A stretch of 64,000 nt of DNA from JAAXGI01 sp965206975. GTDB lineage: Bacteria; Gemmatimonadota; Gemmatimonadetes; Longimicrobiales; Gaopeijiaceae. The DNA lies in the NCBI GenBank assembly GCA_965206975.1, contig OZ242253.1, forward strand, positions 620,001-684,000, given 5' to 3'. The position numbers and the translations under genes were made by a program. This document shows, in pieces, positions 35,763-44,001 of the stretch (the first letter of the stretch is position 1; each line of letters begins with the position of its first letter). Under the pieces are notes generated by a model that did no database searches, was not told the origin of the DNA, and was given only the letters and a program-made list of their open reading frames with translations.

Positions 35763-35802
35763 AACAAAGAAGCGCCCCTCGGGAAAGCTCCGCCCGGGGC
35801 GC
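35763..35802 (-). terminator. Intrinsic terminator after rpmB
   Basis: On the minus strand GCGCCCC (35802-35796) pairs perfectly with GGGGCGC (35778-35772) around a 17-base loop, followed at once by TTCTTTGTTT. It lies about 50 bases after the rpmB stop and directly before hemD, so it should end the ribosomal super-operon. Confidence 0.82.
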
Positions 35803-35854
35803 CCTCTCACTTGCGCTCGAGGCCGACCGCGGACGCGACCCGCAGCTCCCGGCT

Positions 35855-36073
35855 CTATGCCCCCCGCGACGGACGGAGAGCCGGGGCCTTTCGGATCTTC
35901 CCGGCCGAGATACAGGAGGTGCAGACGCGGATCCGGCGACGCTCGCCCCGATCGTCTACGATCTTTGCGGACTGCAGGTTCGGGAGCCACCGGCGCCTCG
36001 TCTTGTTGTGAGCGTGGCTCACCCGGTTGCCGGCCCTCGGCCGCTTCCCGCAGATCTCACAGACACGTGCCAT
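35855..36073 (-). CDS. rpmB: 50S ribosomal protein bL28
   Basis: Large-subunit protein of 72 residues. It begins MARVCEICGKRP and has the conserved NRVSHAHNKTRRRWLPNLQ stretch; two CxxC pairs (Cys6/Cys9 and CTSC near the C-terminus) mark the zinc-binding form. ATG at 36073. It is the last ribosomal gene of the cluster, downstream of an unknown membrane protein gene and followed by an intrinsic terminator, an unusual place since rpmB is more often beside rpmG. Confidence 0.96.
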   Translation of the reverse strand: MARVCEICGKRPRAGNRVSHAHNKTRRRWLPNLQSAKIVDDRGERRRIRVCTSCISAGKIRKAPALRPSRGA

Positions 36074-36100
36074 CGTCGTAACCCGGAGAAGGAGAGGCCC

Positions 36101-36616
36101 CTAGGCCCCACCCCCGTCACCCTCCGGCGGGGCAGCGGGGACCAAGTCGAGCTCCGTCGCGAGGATGAAGGTGGAAGAGGCGGCGGCGGCCTCCCGGGTG
36201 GCATCATCCGGGAAGGCGGACTCGGCCGCCCACGCGTCGAGTACGCTGTCCGTCAGCGCGTAGACCGTGCCGGTAACCCGGCCCATGTCCATCGGCGAGA
36301 TCGAGGCGCCCGCCGCCCCTAGCGATGCATCCACCCGGACGGGGTAGGTGGCATCGTCCGGGAAGGACACGAAGAACAGCTGCGCACCAGCCACGCTCTG
36401 AACCTCGACGTTGTCCACGGCCACGAGGTCACCCTCGTAGATAGTCGGGCTCCGTGCGAAGAGCGCGAGCGACACGGCCTGCGCCGTGACTTCCTCCTCA
36501 GCCACGGCCACCTCAGTTGGAACTGCATTGACGGCGAGCCAATAGAGGAAGCCGGCGATCGTTCCGAACGCCACCAACATCGCAAATATGTTGAACCCGC
36601 CCTTGGCTCGCGCCAT
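36101..36616 (-). CDS. Membrane-anchored protein of unknown function
   Basis: 171 residues: one N-terminal transmembrane helix (about 9-30, NIFAMLVAFGTIAGFLYWLAV) and an exposed domain of about 140 residues with alternating hydrophobic strands (DLVAVDNVEVQSVAGAQLFFV, RVTGTVYALTDSVLDAW), perhaps a small beta-rich fold, ending in Gly/Pro-rich residues. No cysteine is present, and no motif is recognised. AGGAGAGG about nine bases before the ATG at 36616 gives a good translation signal. It sits between rplQ and rpmB inside the ribosomal cluster with 35-base and 28-base gaps, so it is probably co-transcribed. Function not known. Confidence 0.82.
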   Translation of the reverse strand: MARAKGGFNIFAMLVAFGTIAGFLYWLAVNAVPTEVAVAEEEVTAQAVSLALFARSPTIYEGDLVAVDNVEVQSVAGAQLFFVSFPDDATYPVRVDASLGAAGASISPMDMGRVTGTVYALTDSVLDAWAAESAFPDDATREAAAASSTFILATELDLVPAAPPEGDGGGA

Positions 36617-36651
36617 GATTCGGTCCTCTCCTGCTGGTCCCTAATGAATTC

Positions 36652-37017
36652 CTACGTCTGACTACGGCCAACGAGCTCGATCAGCGCCATCTCGGCCGCA
36701 TCTCCCCGCCGGTGGCCCAGCTTTAGGACTCGGGTATAGCCCCCCGGCCGCTCGCGAAAGCCGGGCCCGATGTCGTCGAAGAGCTTTGCGAGCACGACCC
36801 GGTTTTGGATCCTGCGAGCCACCAGCCGCCGGGCGTGAAGATCGCCACGTCGCGCCAGCGTTATCAGCCTCTCCACATAGGGCCGAAGCTCCTTCGCCTT
36901 CGCAACCGTCGTCTCGATCCTCTCATGCTCGAACAGACTCGTGGCCAAGTTCCTGAGCGTCGCACGCCGATGAGAGGCCGTACGCGAGAGCTGTCTACCC
37001 CTCTTCCTGTGCCGCAT
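36652..37017 (-). CDS. rplQ: 50S ribosomal protein bL17
   Basis: Large-subunit protein near the exit tunnel; 121 residues beginning MRHRKRGRQLSRTASHRRA, with LATSLFEHERIETTVAKAKELRPYVE at about residues 25-50 and a YTRVLKLGHRRGDAA segment near the C-terminus. It follows rpoA by 50 bases, the standard end of the alpha operon. ATG at 37017. Confidence 0.97.
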   Translation of the reverse strand: MRHRKRGRQLSRTASHRRATLRNLATSLFEHERIETTVAKAKELRPYVERLITLARRGDLHARRLVARRIQNRVVLAKLFDDIGPGFRERPGGYTRVLKLGHRRGDAAEMALIELVGRSQT

Positions 37018-37067
37018 CGCCCACCCTTCCTTTCCGCTACCGATATACCACCGCGTCGCCCGCGTGT

Positions 37068-38117
37068 CTACTCCCCTTCGGCCTCCACGCCGGCACCCGC
37101 CTCCTCACCCACTAGGAAGAGCTGCCCGTCGTCGCTCACGGCGATTTTCGTCCCGAAACCGAGCCCGTGTCCCTTGAGGAAATCCTCGATCTCCTTGAGC
37201 GACTTCCGCCCGAAGTTGTCGATACCGAGCATCTCGTCCTTGGACCTCTGAATCAGTTCCGCCAGTGTCCGGATATTCTCCTTTTGGAGCGAGTTCCGGC
37301 ACCGGACGGAGAGTTCCGGGAGATCCTCGAGACTCCGGCCAATGAGCTCCCGAACGGCCTCGGAGACGGGAATCGCACCCTCGGGCGATATAGCGGGCAC
37401 GCCGTCCCCGGCCAAGTGGAGGAGGTACTCGAGGTGCTTTCGGACCAAGTTGGCCGCCGCCGCGAGTGCCTCTTCCGGGGAGAGGGAGCCGTCCGTCTCG
37501 ACGGAGAAGGTCAGCTGATCGAAGTCGGTCCGCTGCCCGACCCGGGTCTCGAGGACCTCGAAGTTACACCTCCGAACCGGGTTGTAGATCGAGTCGATCC
37601 GCACGAGGTCGACGGACTCCCCCTTCGCGAGATCATGCTGGTCGGCGAGGACGAAGCCTCGGCCCTTGTCCACCCGGAGCTCGAGCCTGAGAGCGCGTTC
37701 CTCCTGGAGGGTGAGGAGGGGGTGACCTGGGTTCAGGACCCGGACGCCCGCTTTCTCGTGGATATCTCCCGCGGTCACCGGACCGACGCCCTTCGCGGTG
37801 ACCTCAAGCGTGACCGCGTCCACGTCGTCATCGAGGACCACAATTAGCGACTTGAGGTTCTGTATGACCTGGTGGACATCCTCCACGACTCCGTGGATCG
37901 TCTGGTGCTCGTGGACGACCCCTTCCGTCCGAAACGCCCACACGGCCGCTCCCCGGAGCGAGGAGAGAAGGACGCGCCGAACCGCGTTTCCGAGCGTGTG
38001 GCCGAATCCACGCTCGAGCGGTTCAATGACAAACTCACCCCTCCGTCCATCCTCGGAGAGCCGGGTCGCCTCCACCTTCTCCGGAAGGACCAGTCCCGTC
38101 AGATCAATCTCCACCAT
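37068..38117 (-). CDS. rpoA: DNA-directed RNA polymerase alpha subunit
   Basis: Assembly platform of RNA polymerase; 349 residues. The N-terminal domain (about 15-235) has GFGHTLGNAVRRVLLSSL and AVWAFRTEGVVHE; after an acidic/Pro linker the C-terminal domain (about 270-330) has LSVRCRNSLQKENIRTLAEL and the two helix-hairpin-helix turns near IDNFGRKSLKEIEDFLK that contact UP elements and activators. A longer than usual linker and acidic tail (EEAGAGVEAEGE) are seen. It lies between rpsD and rplQ as in the alpha operon. Confidence 0.98.
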   Translation of the reverse strand: MVEIDLTGLVLPEKVEATRLSEDGRRGEFVIEPLERGFGHTLGNAVRRVLLSSLRGAAVWAFRTEGVVHEHQTIHGVVEDVHQVIQNLKSLIVVLDDDVDAVTLEVTAKGVGPVTAGDIHEKAGVRVLNPGHPLLTLQEERALRLELRVDKGRGFVLADQHDLAKGESVDLVRIDSIYNPVRRCNFEVLETRVGQRTDFDQLTFSVETDGSLSPEEALAAAANLVRKHLEYLLHLAGDGVPAISPEGAIPVSEAVRELIGRSLEDLPELSVRCRNSLQKENIRTLAELIQRSKDEMLGIDNFGRKSLKEIEDFLKGHGLGFGTKIAVSDDGQLFLVGEEAGAGVEAEGE

Positions 38118-38184
38118 GCGCCTCCGTATGCCGTCGCCCGGGGGCGAGCCCGACGAACTTCCCCTCGGGGCCTCGCCCGGTGCA

Positions 38185-38820
38185 TCACTTGGAGTAGAGC
38201 TCCACGATCAGCTGCTCCTGAACATCCATCGGGATGTCCTTCCGTGTCGGCGGCCGGACCACCCGCGCCACCCGGTTCTTCTCATCGAGCGCCAACCATT
38301 CTGCGAGCTTGGGCCGGGTGCGGGCGGTGAGACCCGCCTCCACCACGGCCAGCTTTTGCGACTTCGCGCGGACCGCGACGTCGTCCCCGGCTTCTACTTC
38401 GTAGCTCGGAATATCCACCACCCGCCCGTTCACCTGCACGTGGCGGTGACGGACGAGCTGCCTGGCCTGGTTCCGGCTGCAAGCGAAGCCGAGCCTGAAG
38501 ATGATGTTGTCGAGTCGCGTCTCGAGCCCGATCAGGAGGTTCTCACCCGTCACGCCCCCCCTCTTCACGGCCTTCCGGAAAAGATTCCGGAACTGGCTCT
38601 CCTGAAGCCCGTACATCCGCTTGACCTTCTGCTTCTCACGGAGCTGAAGCGCATACTCCGACTGCTTTCGCCGGCGCGCGTGCGCAGGTCCGTGCTGGCC
38701 CGGGGGATACGCCCTCCTCTCCACCGGGCACTTCTCGGTATAGCATTTCTGCCCTTTGAGAAAGAGCTTCTGCCCCTCCCTGCGACAGAGCTTGCAGACC
38801 GCTCCCGTGTATCGCGCCAT
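38185..38820 (-). CDS. rpsD: 30S ribosomal protein uS4
   Basis: Primary 16S-binding protein and, in many bacteria, alpha-operon translational repressor; 211 residues. Four cysteines in CKLCRREGQ and KCYTEKC make it the zinc-binding C+ form. The S4 RNA-binding domain follows (RLDNIIFRLGFACSRNQARQLVRHRHVQVNG at about 100-130). ATG at 38820, between rpsK and rpoA. Confidence 0.98.
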   Translation of the reverse strand: MARYTGAVCKLCRREGQKLFLKGQKCYTEKCPVERRAYPPGQHGPAHARRRKQSEYALQLREKQKVKRMYGLQESQFRNLFRKAVKRGGVTGENLLIGLETRLDNIIFRLGFACSRNQARQLVRHRHVQVNGRVVDIPSYEVEAGDDVAVRAKSQKLAVVEAGLTARTRPKLAEWLALDEKNRVARVVRPPTRKDIPMDVQEQLIVELYSK

Positions 38821-38908
38821 CGAAATGTGTCCTGATTGAAGAGTCCCGAACCTTCAGGTGCCGAAGAGACGCCCGCGCCGCCTGGCGGGCGGGCCGCCCG
38901 CCGCGCCT

Positions 38909-39316
38909 TCAGACCCTGCGCTTCTTCGGAGGCCGGCACCCGTTGTGTGGAAGCGGGGTTACGTCTTGGATGGACTTTACCTTGAGCCCGGCCGCCGCGA
39001 GAGCCGATATCGCGGATTCACGCCCGGATCCGGGGCCCTGGACGCGCACGTCCACACGCCGGACCCCGAGTGCGTATGCATCGCGCCCCGCCTGCTCTGC
39101 GCAGACGGTCGCGGCGAAGGGTGTTGACTTCTTGGAGCCCTTGAAGCCGGCCTTCCCCGCACTCGCCCACGTCACGACATCTCCCGCCGCGTCGGTGATC
39201 GTCACGATCGTGTTGTTGAAGGTGGCCTGGATATGGGCCACTCCGTCCGCCTCGACGATCCGCTTCCGCCGACCCCGCCCGGAGCCCTTCTTCCCATGTG
39301 AACCTTTACTCGGCAC
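38909..39316 (-). CDS. rpsK: 30S ribosomal protein uS11
   Basis: Small-subunit platform protein; 135 residues. Family hallmarks are AHIQATFNNTIVTITD, WASAGKAGFKGSKKSTPFAA and GPGSGRESAI, ending PLPHNGCRPPKKRRV. The start is a GTG at 39316. It is 62 bases from rpsM and 88 bases from rpsD, a slightly wider gap that could hold control sequence for uS4 but shows no clear fold. Confidence 0.98.
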   Translation of the reverse strand: MPSKGSHGKKGSGRGRRKRIVEADGVAHIQATFNNTIVTITDAAGDVVTWASAGKAGFKGSKKSTPFAATVCAEQAGRDAYALGVRRVDVRVQGPGSGRESAISALAAAGLKVKSIQDVTPLPHNGCRPPKKRRV

Positions 39317-39378
39317 CGCTGGACACCTCCTGTCGTCGCGCTAGCAGGGCCCAGAGAGGCGGGCCCGATGATCCAACC

Positions 39379-39759
39379 CTACTTCTTCGGTGCCTTCTTC
39401 TTCCCGGCGATCGCCCGTCTCTTCCCCTTGTGCGTCCGGGCGTTCGTGCTCGTTCGCTGACCGCGCACGGGCAGCCCGCGGCGATGACGGATACCACGGT
39501 AGCATCCGATGTCCATCAGCCGCTTGATGTTCATCGAGGTCTCCGTCCGGAGCGCTCCCTCGACCTTGTAGCGCGTCTCGATCTCGCGGCGAAGACGGCT
39601 CACCTCCTCGTCGCTCAGATCGTGCGTCCGGGCGTTCGAATCGACACCCGCTCCCTCAAGAATCTCGACCGCCCTCGATCGCCCCACCCCGTAGATATAC
39701 GTCAACGCGATCTCGATACGCTTGTTTCTTGGCAGATCAACGCCGGCAATTCTCGCCAT
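39379..39759 (-). CDS. rpsM: 30S ribosomal protein uS13
   Basis: Head protein that contacts the large subunit and P-site tRNA; 126 residues, beginning MARIAGVDLPRNKRIEIALTYIYGVG, with the conserved C-terminal RGLPVRGQRTSTNARTHKG. ATG at 39759. First of the classical rpsM-rpsK-rpsD-rpoA-rplQ alpha-operon order, following rpmJ. Confidence 0.98.
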   Translation of the reverse strand: MARIAGVDLPRNKRIEIALTYIYGVGRSRAVEILEGAGVDSNARTHDLSDEEVSRLRREIETRYKVEGALRTETSMNIKRLMDIGCYRGIRHRRGLPVRGQRTSTNARTHKGKRRAIAGKKKAPKK

Positions 39760-39801
39760 CGGTTCTCTAGCGTCCGTTCATCGGGCGTGGGCCGTAAGGG
39801 C

Positions 39802-39918
39802 TCAGCCCTGGCGCTGCTTGTGCCTCGGGTTTCTCTTGCAGATGATGCGCACGACGCCCCGTCGGCGAATCACCTTGCAGTGCTCGCAGATCGGCCTGAC
39901 GCTCGTTCTCACCTTCAC
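39802..39918 (-). CDS. rpmJ: 50S ribosomal protein bL36
   Basis: A 38-residue protein starting at GTG 39918 (MKVRTSVRPICEHCKVIRRR) and ending RHKQRQG. The zinc ligands CxxC, a third Cys in RIICKRN and the His of PRHKQ are all present. It is too short for ordinary gene thresholds, but the match is complete. It lies between map and rpsM with no infA in front of it. Confidence 0.96.
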   Translation of the reverse strand: MKVRTSVRPICEHCKVIRRRGVVRIICKRNPRHKQRQG

Positions 39919-40000
39919 CCGGCGCGCTCCCCCAGTTCATTGCACAGCTGGGAAAGGTAACCCGTCCCGTGTCGCCTCTCAAGGCGTCGTCTGGGCACAC

Positions 40001-40774
40001 TCACGAGGACTCCACCTGGGCCGTGTCCCGCGTGAGGACGCGGGCACCCTCCCCGGTGAGCGCGACCGTGTGCTCGAAGTGCGCGGAGGTGGAGCCGTCC
40101 GCCGTCATCATCGTCCACCGGTCGGCGAGCGTCCGAACCTCGCGGCTCCCCATCGAGATCATCGGCTCGATGGCGAGCACCATCCCCACCCTGAGCGCCG
40201 GCCCCTTCCCAGGATCCCCGAAGTTCGGGATCTGGGGCTCCTCGTGGAGCTTCCGACCGACCCCGTGGCCCACTAGGTCCCGGATAATCGAGTAGCCCGT
40301 ACCCTCGACGACCCGTTCGACAGCGTGCCCAATGTCGCCAACGTGGCCGAGGGCAGCCGCCGCCTCGATGGCCTGATCAAGCGCCTCCCTCGTGACCGAG
40401 AGGAGTCGTTCAATCTCCCCCGGGACCTGCCCCACGGGGAAGGTCCGCGCCGAGTCCGAGCACCATCCGTTCAGCTTGACACCCACGTCGATGGAGATGA
40501 TGTCGCCCTCCCGAACGGTGCGCTCGGCGGAGGGTATCCCGTGGACGACCTCCTCGTTGATCGAGGTGCAGAGCGACGCAGGGAACCCGTAGAGCCCCTT
40601 GAAGCCGGGGAGCGCGCCCTTGTGGGAGCGGATAAACTCGTCCGCAAAGGCGTCGAGCGCTGCGGTCGAGACCCCAGGGATGATCCTGGATTCCAGTTCG
40701 CCGAAGAGCTCGGCGATGATCGCCCCGCCGCGGGCGATCTTCTCGATCTCTTCGGTCGTCTTCAGCTCGACCAC
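40001..40774 (-). CDS. map: Methionine aminopeptidase, type I
   Basis: Removes the initiator methionine from new proteins. The 257-residue product has all five metal ligands in family context: Asp in SIDVGVKLNGWCSD (two Asp), His in GHGVGRKLHEEP, Glu in AIEPMISMG and Glu in FEHTVALT. The GTG at 40774 is preceded by AAGG seven bases upstream; GTGs at 40783 and 40798 are also in frame, the latter overlapping adk. Follows adk, as in the spc operon. Confidence 0.96.
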   Translation of the reverse strand: MVELKTTEEIEKIARGGAIIAELFGELESRIIPGVSTAALDAFADEFIRSHKGALPGFKGLYGFPASLCTSINEEVVHGIPSAERTVREGDIISIDVGVKLNGWCSDSARTFPVGQVPGEIERLLSVTREALDQAIEAAAALGHVGDIGHAVERVVEGTGYSIIRDLVGHGVGRKLHEEPQIPNFGDPGKGPALRVGMVLAIEPMISMGSREVRTLADRWTMMTADGSTSAHFEHTVALTGEGARVLTRDTAQVESS

Positions 40775-40784
40775 GCCCCGCACC

Positions 40785-41450
40785 TTACGCGAACGCACCG
40801 AAGCGGGAGGTGAGGCTGGTATCCACCGCTACCTGAACCTCGCCGGGAGACCCCTCCCCATCCACCCGCAGGACCGGCCCGCGCGCGCCGTAGTAGTCGA
40901 CGAGCGGCTCCGTCTGCTCGAGGTAAACTCGGAGACGCCGGCTTACCGTCTCCGGAGTGTCGTCCTGCCGGTGCACGAGCATCGCACCGCACGCGTCACA
41001 GACACCCCCCGAAGCCGACGGACCGAAGTAGACGTTGTAGATGCGCCCGCACCCCTCGCAACCCCGCCGTCCGCTGATCCGCCTGACCAACACCTCCTCG
41101 GATGCCTCGAGGACGACGACCGCGTCGACCGGGCGGGCGGCACTGGAGAGCGCCTCAGCCTGGGCCACTGTTCTCGGGAAGCCGTCGAGGAGGACGCTCG
41201 AGCCTTCCGGGAGACCGGAGATGCGTTCCTCGACAAGCGCGACCATCACGTCATCTGGGACGAGCTCGCCCACATCCATGTAACGTTCAGCCCTTCGTCC
41301 CACCTCCGTCCCCTCCCGGCGCGCCGCCCGGAGGAGGTCGCCCGTCACGAGACGCTCCCACCCGAAGGCCTCGGCCAAGCGGAGCCCCTGGGTCCCCTTC
41401 CCGACCCCTGGGGGGCCGAGGAGGATCACGAAGAGACCCCGGTCTCGCAT
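40785..41450 (-). CDS. adk: Adenylate kinase
   Basis: Interconverts ATP plus AMP and two ADP. The 221-residue product has Walker A GPPGVGKGTQ, the AMP-site segments TGDLLRAARREGTEVG and DGFPRTVAQAEAL, and a zinc-binding LID with two CxxC pairs (CEGCGRIYN and CDACG). The P-loop has Val in place of the usual Ala. ATG at 41450 lies two bases before the secY stop codon on this strand; a much longer open frame over secY is a shadow. Confidence 0.97.
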   Translation of the reverse strand: MRDRGLFVILLGPPGVGKGTQGLRLAEAFGWERLVTGDLLRAARREGTEVGRRAERYMDVGELVPDDVMVALVEERISGLPEGSSVLLDGFPRTVAQAEALSSAARPVDAVVVLEASEEVLVRRISGRRGCEGCGRIYNVYFGPSASGGVCDACGAMLVHRQDDTPETVSRRLRVYLEQTEPLVDYYGARGPVLRVDGEGSPGEVQVAVDTSLTSRFGAFA

Positions 41451-41452
41451 CG

Positions 41453-42769
41453 CTACATGTACCTTTGGCGTCCGCGCACCTTGACCCGGCCCTTCTTCAT
41501 GAAGCCGTCGTAGTGGCGAAGCAGGAGGTGCTGCTGCGCCCGCTGGACGGTATCGAGACCCACGCCCACGCAGATCAGGAGTCCCGTACCGCCGAAGAAG
41601 AAGGTCTGGATGCTGAAGATGTCGAAGATCCAGAAGGGGATCATCGCGATCGCCGCCAGATATAGGGAGCCCGGAACGAGGACGCGCGTCAGGACCCGGT
41701 CGATGTACTCCGCCGTCCGGGCCCCCGGCTTCACCCCGGGGATGAAGGCGCCCTGCTTTTTGAGGTTCTCCGCGAGGTCCACGGGGTTGAAGATGATCGC
41801 CGTGTAGAAGTAGGTGAAGAAGACGATCATGAGCCCGTAGGTCCCGTAGTAGAGCCAGTTCCCAGGCTGAAACATGTTCGCCAGGTCCTGGAAGAAGACG
41901 GAACTCGAGAAGGCCCCGATCGTTCCCGGGATGATGATAAAGGACTGGGCAAAGATGATCGGCATGACCCCTGACGCATTCACCCGGATCGGGACGTAGG
42001 ATTTCTGGCCCTCCTGGATCCGGCCGCGCCCGACAACCTTCCTCGGGATTTGGACCGGGATCTGCCGGGCGCCCATTGTCATCGATACGACGCCGCCCGT
42101 CACCCCGACGATGACAGCGACGAGCACGAGGAGGGAAACAACGCCGATCTCCCCAACCATCATGGCCTCCCAGGTGCGCACAACCGCGCTCGGCAAGCCC
42201 TCGATGATGGAGAAGAAGATGAGGAGCGACATCCCGTTCCCGATCCCGTGCTCGGTGATCTGCTCGCCGAGCCACATCACGAAGATCCCGCCCACCGTCA
42301 AGGTAACCACCGTGCTGATCGTGAAGACGAGGCCCGAGGTGACGACTGCGCCCTCGATAGAGCCGACGAAGACAGAGTAGCCGTAGCCCTGGAGGACGCA
42401 GAGGACGACCGTCACGTACCGGGTCCACTGCGTGATCTTCTTTCGCCCCTCCTCCCCCTCCTTCTGGAGCTTCTCGATCGTGGGAAAAACGGCCGCGAGG
42501 AGCTGGAACATGATCGAGGCCGAGATATACGGCATGATCCCCAGAGCGAAGATCGTCGCCCGGGAGAGCCCCCCGCCCACGAACATGTCGTAAACCCCGA
42601 AGAGCGTCCCGCCGAAGAGCTGGCCGAACTGCGCCTGGAGCGCCGGGAGGTTGATCCCGGGCGCCGTGATGTGCGCACCCACCCGGTAGATGAGCAGCAC
42701 GAGGAGGGTGAAGAGGATCCGGTCCTTGAGCTCCGGAAAGCGGAAGAGGTTCTGGAGCGGGTTCGCCAT
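41453..42769 (-). CDS. secY: Preprotein translocase channel subunit SecY
   Basis: Central pore of the SecYEG translocon; 438 residues with ten predicted transmembrane helices, beginning with RFPELKDRILFTLLVLLIYRVGAHI. Conserved loops include GIGNGMSLLIF (helix 4-5), the cytoplasmic QIPVQIPRK basic loop and QQGAFIPGVKPG-like KQGAFIPGVKPGART in the C5 loop contacting SecA and the ribosome. ATG at 42769, between rplO and adk. Confidence 0.98.
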   Translation of the reverse strand: MANPLQNLFRFPELKDRILFTLLVLLIYRVGAHITAPGINLPALQAQFGQLFGGTLFGVYDMFVGGGLSRATIFALGIMPYISASIMFQLLAAVFPTIEKLQKEGEEGRKKITQWTRYVTVVLCVLQGYGYSVFVGSIEGAVVTSGLVFTISTVVTLTVGGIFVMWLGEQITEHGIGNGMSLLIFFSIIEGLPSAVVRTWEAMMVGEIGVVSLLVLVAVIVGVTGGVVSMTMGARQIPVQIPRKVVGRGRIQEGQKSYVPIRVNASGVMPIIFAQSFIIIPGTIGAFSSSVFFQDLANMFQPGNWLYYGTYGLMIVFFTYFYTAIIFNPVDLAENLKKQGAFIPGVKPGARTAEYIDRVLTRVLVPGSLYLAAIAMIPFWIFDIFSIQTFFFGGTGLLICVGVGLDTVQRAQQHLLLRHYDGFMKKGRVKVRGRQRYM

Positions 42770-42823
42770 AGGAAGGTCAGCCGTAGTTGCCGGAGCGATG
42801 CCCTGCCGGGGGCGCTTGGTGCA

Positions 42824-43270
42824 TCACCGTTCGATCCGCGTGACCGAGCCCCCAGCTGCCTCGATCTTCGCCTCCGCCGCCTCGCTCGCGGCGTGCACCG
42901 AGACGCGGAGTGCCCGGTCGATCCCCCCCTTGGCGAGGAGCTTCACGGGCTCCTTGAGCGATCCGATGAAGCCATGAGCATACAGGTGTTCGGGGGTCAC
43001 GTCGGAGCCCTCGAAGCCGTCAAGCCGCCCCACGTTCACGACTTGGTACGTGACGCGGCGCCTGGGTTTGAAGCCGCCCTTCGGGACCCGGCGCTGGAGG
43101 GGCATCTGCCCCCCCTCGAAGCCGGCTGGAATCGAGCTTCCGGAGCGCGATTTCTGCCCCTTCTGGCCCCTCCCAGCTGTCTTGCCGAGCCCCGATCCGG
43201 GGCCCCGACCCCGCCGTTTTCTCGGCGATCGCGATCCGGGCGGGGGACGAAGGTCGTGTAGCTCGGCCAT
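42824..43270 (-). CDS. rplO: 50S ribosomal protein uL15
   Basis: Large-subunit assembly protein; 148 residues with the basic, Gly-rich N-terminal arm (KRRGRGPGSGLGKTAGRGQKG) and GFEGGQMPLQRRVPKGGF, then a C-terminal globular part. ATG at 43270, seven bases after the rpmD stop; 54 bases before secY. Confidence 0.97.
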   Translation of the reverse strand: MAELHDLRPPPGSRSPRKRRGRGPGSGLGKTAGRGQKGQKSRSGSSIPAGFEGGQMPLQRRVPKGGFKPRRRVTYQVVNVGRLDGFEGSDVTPEHLYAHGFIGSLKEPVKLLAKGGIDRALRVSVHAASEAAEAKIEAAGGSVTRIER

Positions 43271-43277
43271 CTGTGGG

Positions 43278-43481
43278 CTACTCCTCCACCTCTCGGACCT
43301 GAACGAGGTGGCGCACGTGGTGGATCATCCCGCGGATCGCGGGCGTGTCGTTGTGTACCCGTGTCTGTTGGTGCCGGGTGAATCCGAGCGCCCGAAGCGT
43401 CCTCCGATGTGCCTCGGGACGGCCGATCCGGCTCCGGATCTGGGTGATCGCGATCTTTCCCGTCCCTTTCTTCCTAGCCAC
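43278..43481 (-). CDS. rpmD: 50S ribosomal protein uL30
   Basis: 67-residue large-subunit protein with KIAITQIRSRIGRPEAHRRTLRALGF and a C-terminal MIHHVRHLVQVREV. The GTG at 43481 gives the conserved start MARKKGTGK and overlaps the rpsE stop region by eight bases; a TTG at 43499 is also in frame but less likely. Confidence 0.95.
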   Translation of the reverse strand: MARKKGTGKIAITQIRSRIGRPEAHRRTLRALGFTRHQQTRVHNDTPAIRGMIHHVRHLVQVREVEE

Positions 43482-44001
43482 GACGTACCCCCGCGCCAAG
43501 CGCCTCGATGGGAATGCCGCGCTCCCTCGCGACCTGCTCGGGGGTTACGAGGTGCGTCAGCGCATCCATTGTCGCGCGGACGACGTTGACCGGATTGTTG
43601 CTCCCGAGACTCTTCGTGAGGATATCCGTAACGCCTGCTGCCTCGAGAACTGCCCGCACGGGGCCTCCGGCGATGACCCCCGTACCGGGGGCGGCAGGCC
43701 TGAGGAGGACACGCCCCGCCCCCCAACGCCCGACAATCTCGTGGGGAATCGTCCCGCCCGTAACCGGGACCTCGACCAGTTCCTTCGAGGCGTGCTCCAT
43801 CCCCTTCCGGATCGCCTCGGCCACCTCGTTCGCCTTCGCGAGCTGGACGCCGACGTTTCCCCGGCGGTCGCCCACGGCGACGAGCGCGCTGAAGGAGAAG
43901 CGCCGCCCCCCCTTCACCACCTTCGCGACCCGGTTGATATGGATCACCGTCTCGACCAGGTCACTCTCCCGCCGCCGGCCCCGCTCCTTGTCCCTAGCCA
44001 T
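43474..44001 (-). CDS. rpsE: 30S ribosomal protein uS5
   Basis: Small-subunit fidelity protein; 175 residues with VIHINRVAKVVKGGRRFSFSALV and the fold-2 segment GTGVIAGGPVRAVLEAAGV. ATG at 44001 overlaps the rplR stop (TGATG), and its 3' end overlaps rpmD by eight bases, so the three genes are translationally tied. Confidence 0.98.
   Translation of the reverse strand: MARDKERGRRRESDLVETVIHINRVAKVVKGGRRFSFSALVAVGDRRGNVGVQLAKANEVAEAIRKGMEHASKELVEVPVTGGTIPHEIVGRWGAGRVLLRPAAPGTGVIAGGPVRAVLEAAGVTDILTKSLGSNNPVNVVRATMDALTHLVTPEQVARERGIPIEALGAGVRRG

Noticed and set aside
41453..42428. Extension of the adk frame through secY
   Set aside because: Alternate-frame image of secY rich in Arg/Gly/His; adk starts at the ATG at 41450 where its P-loop begins.
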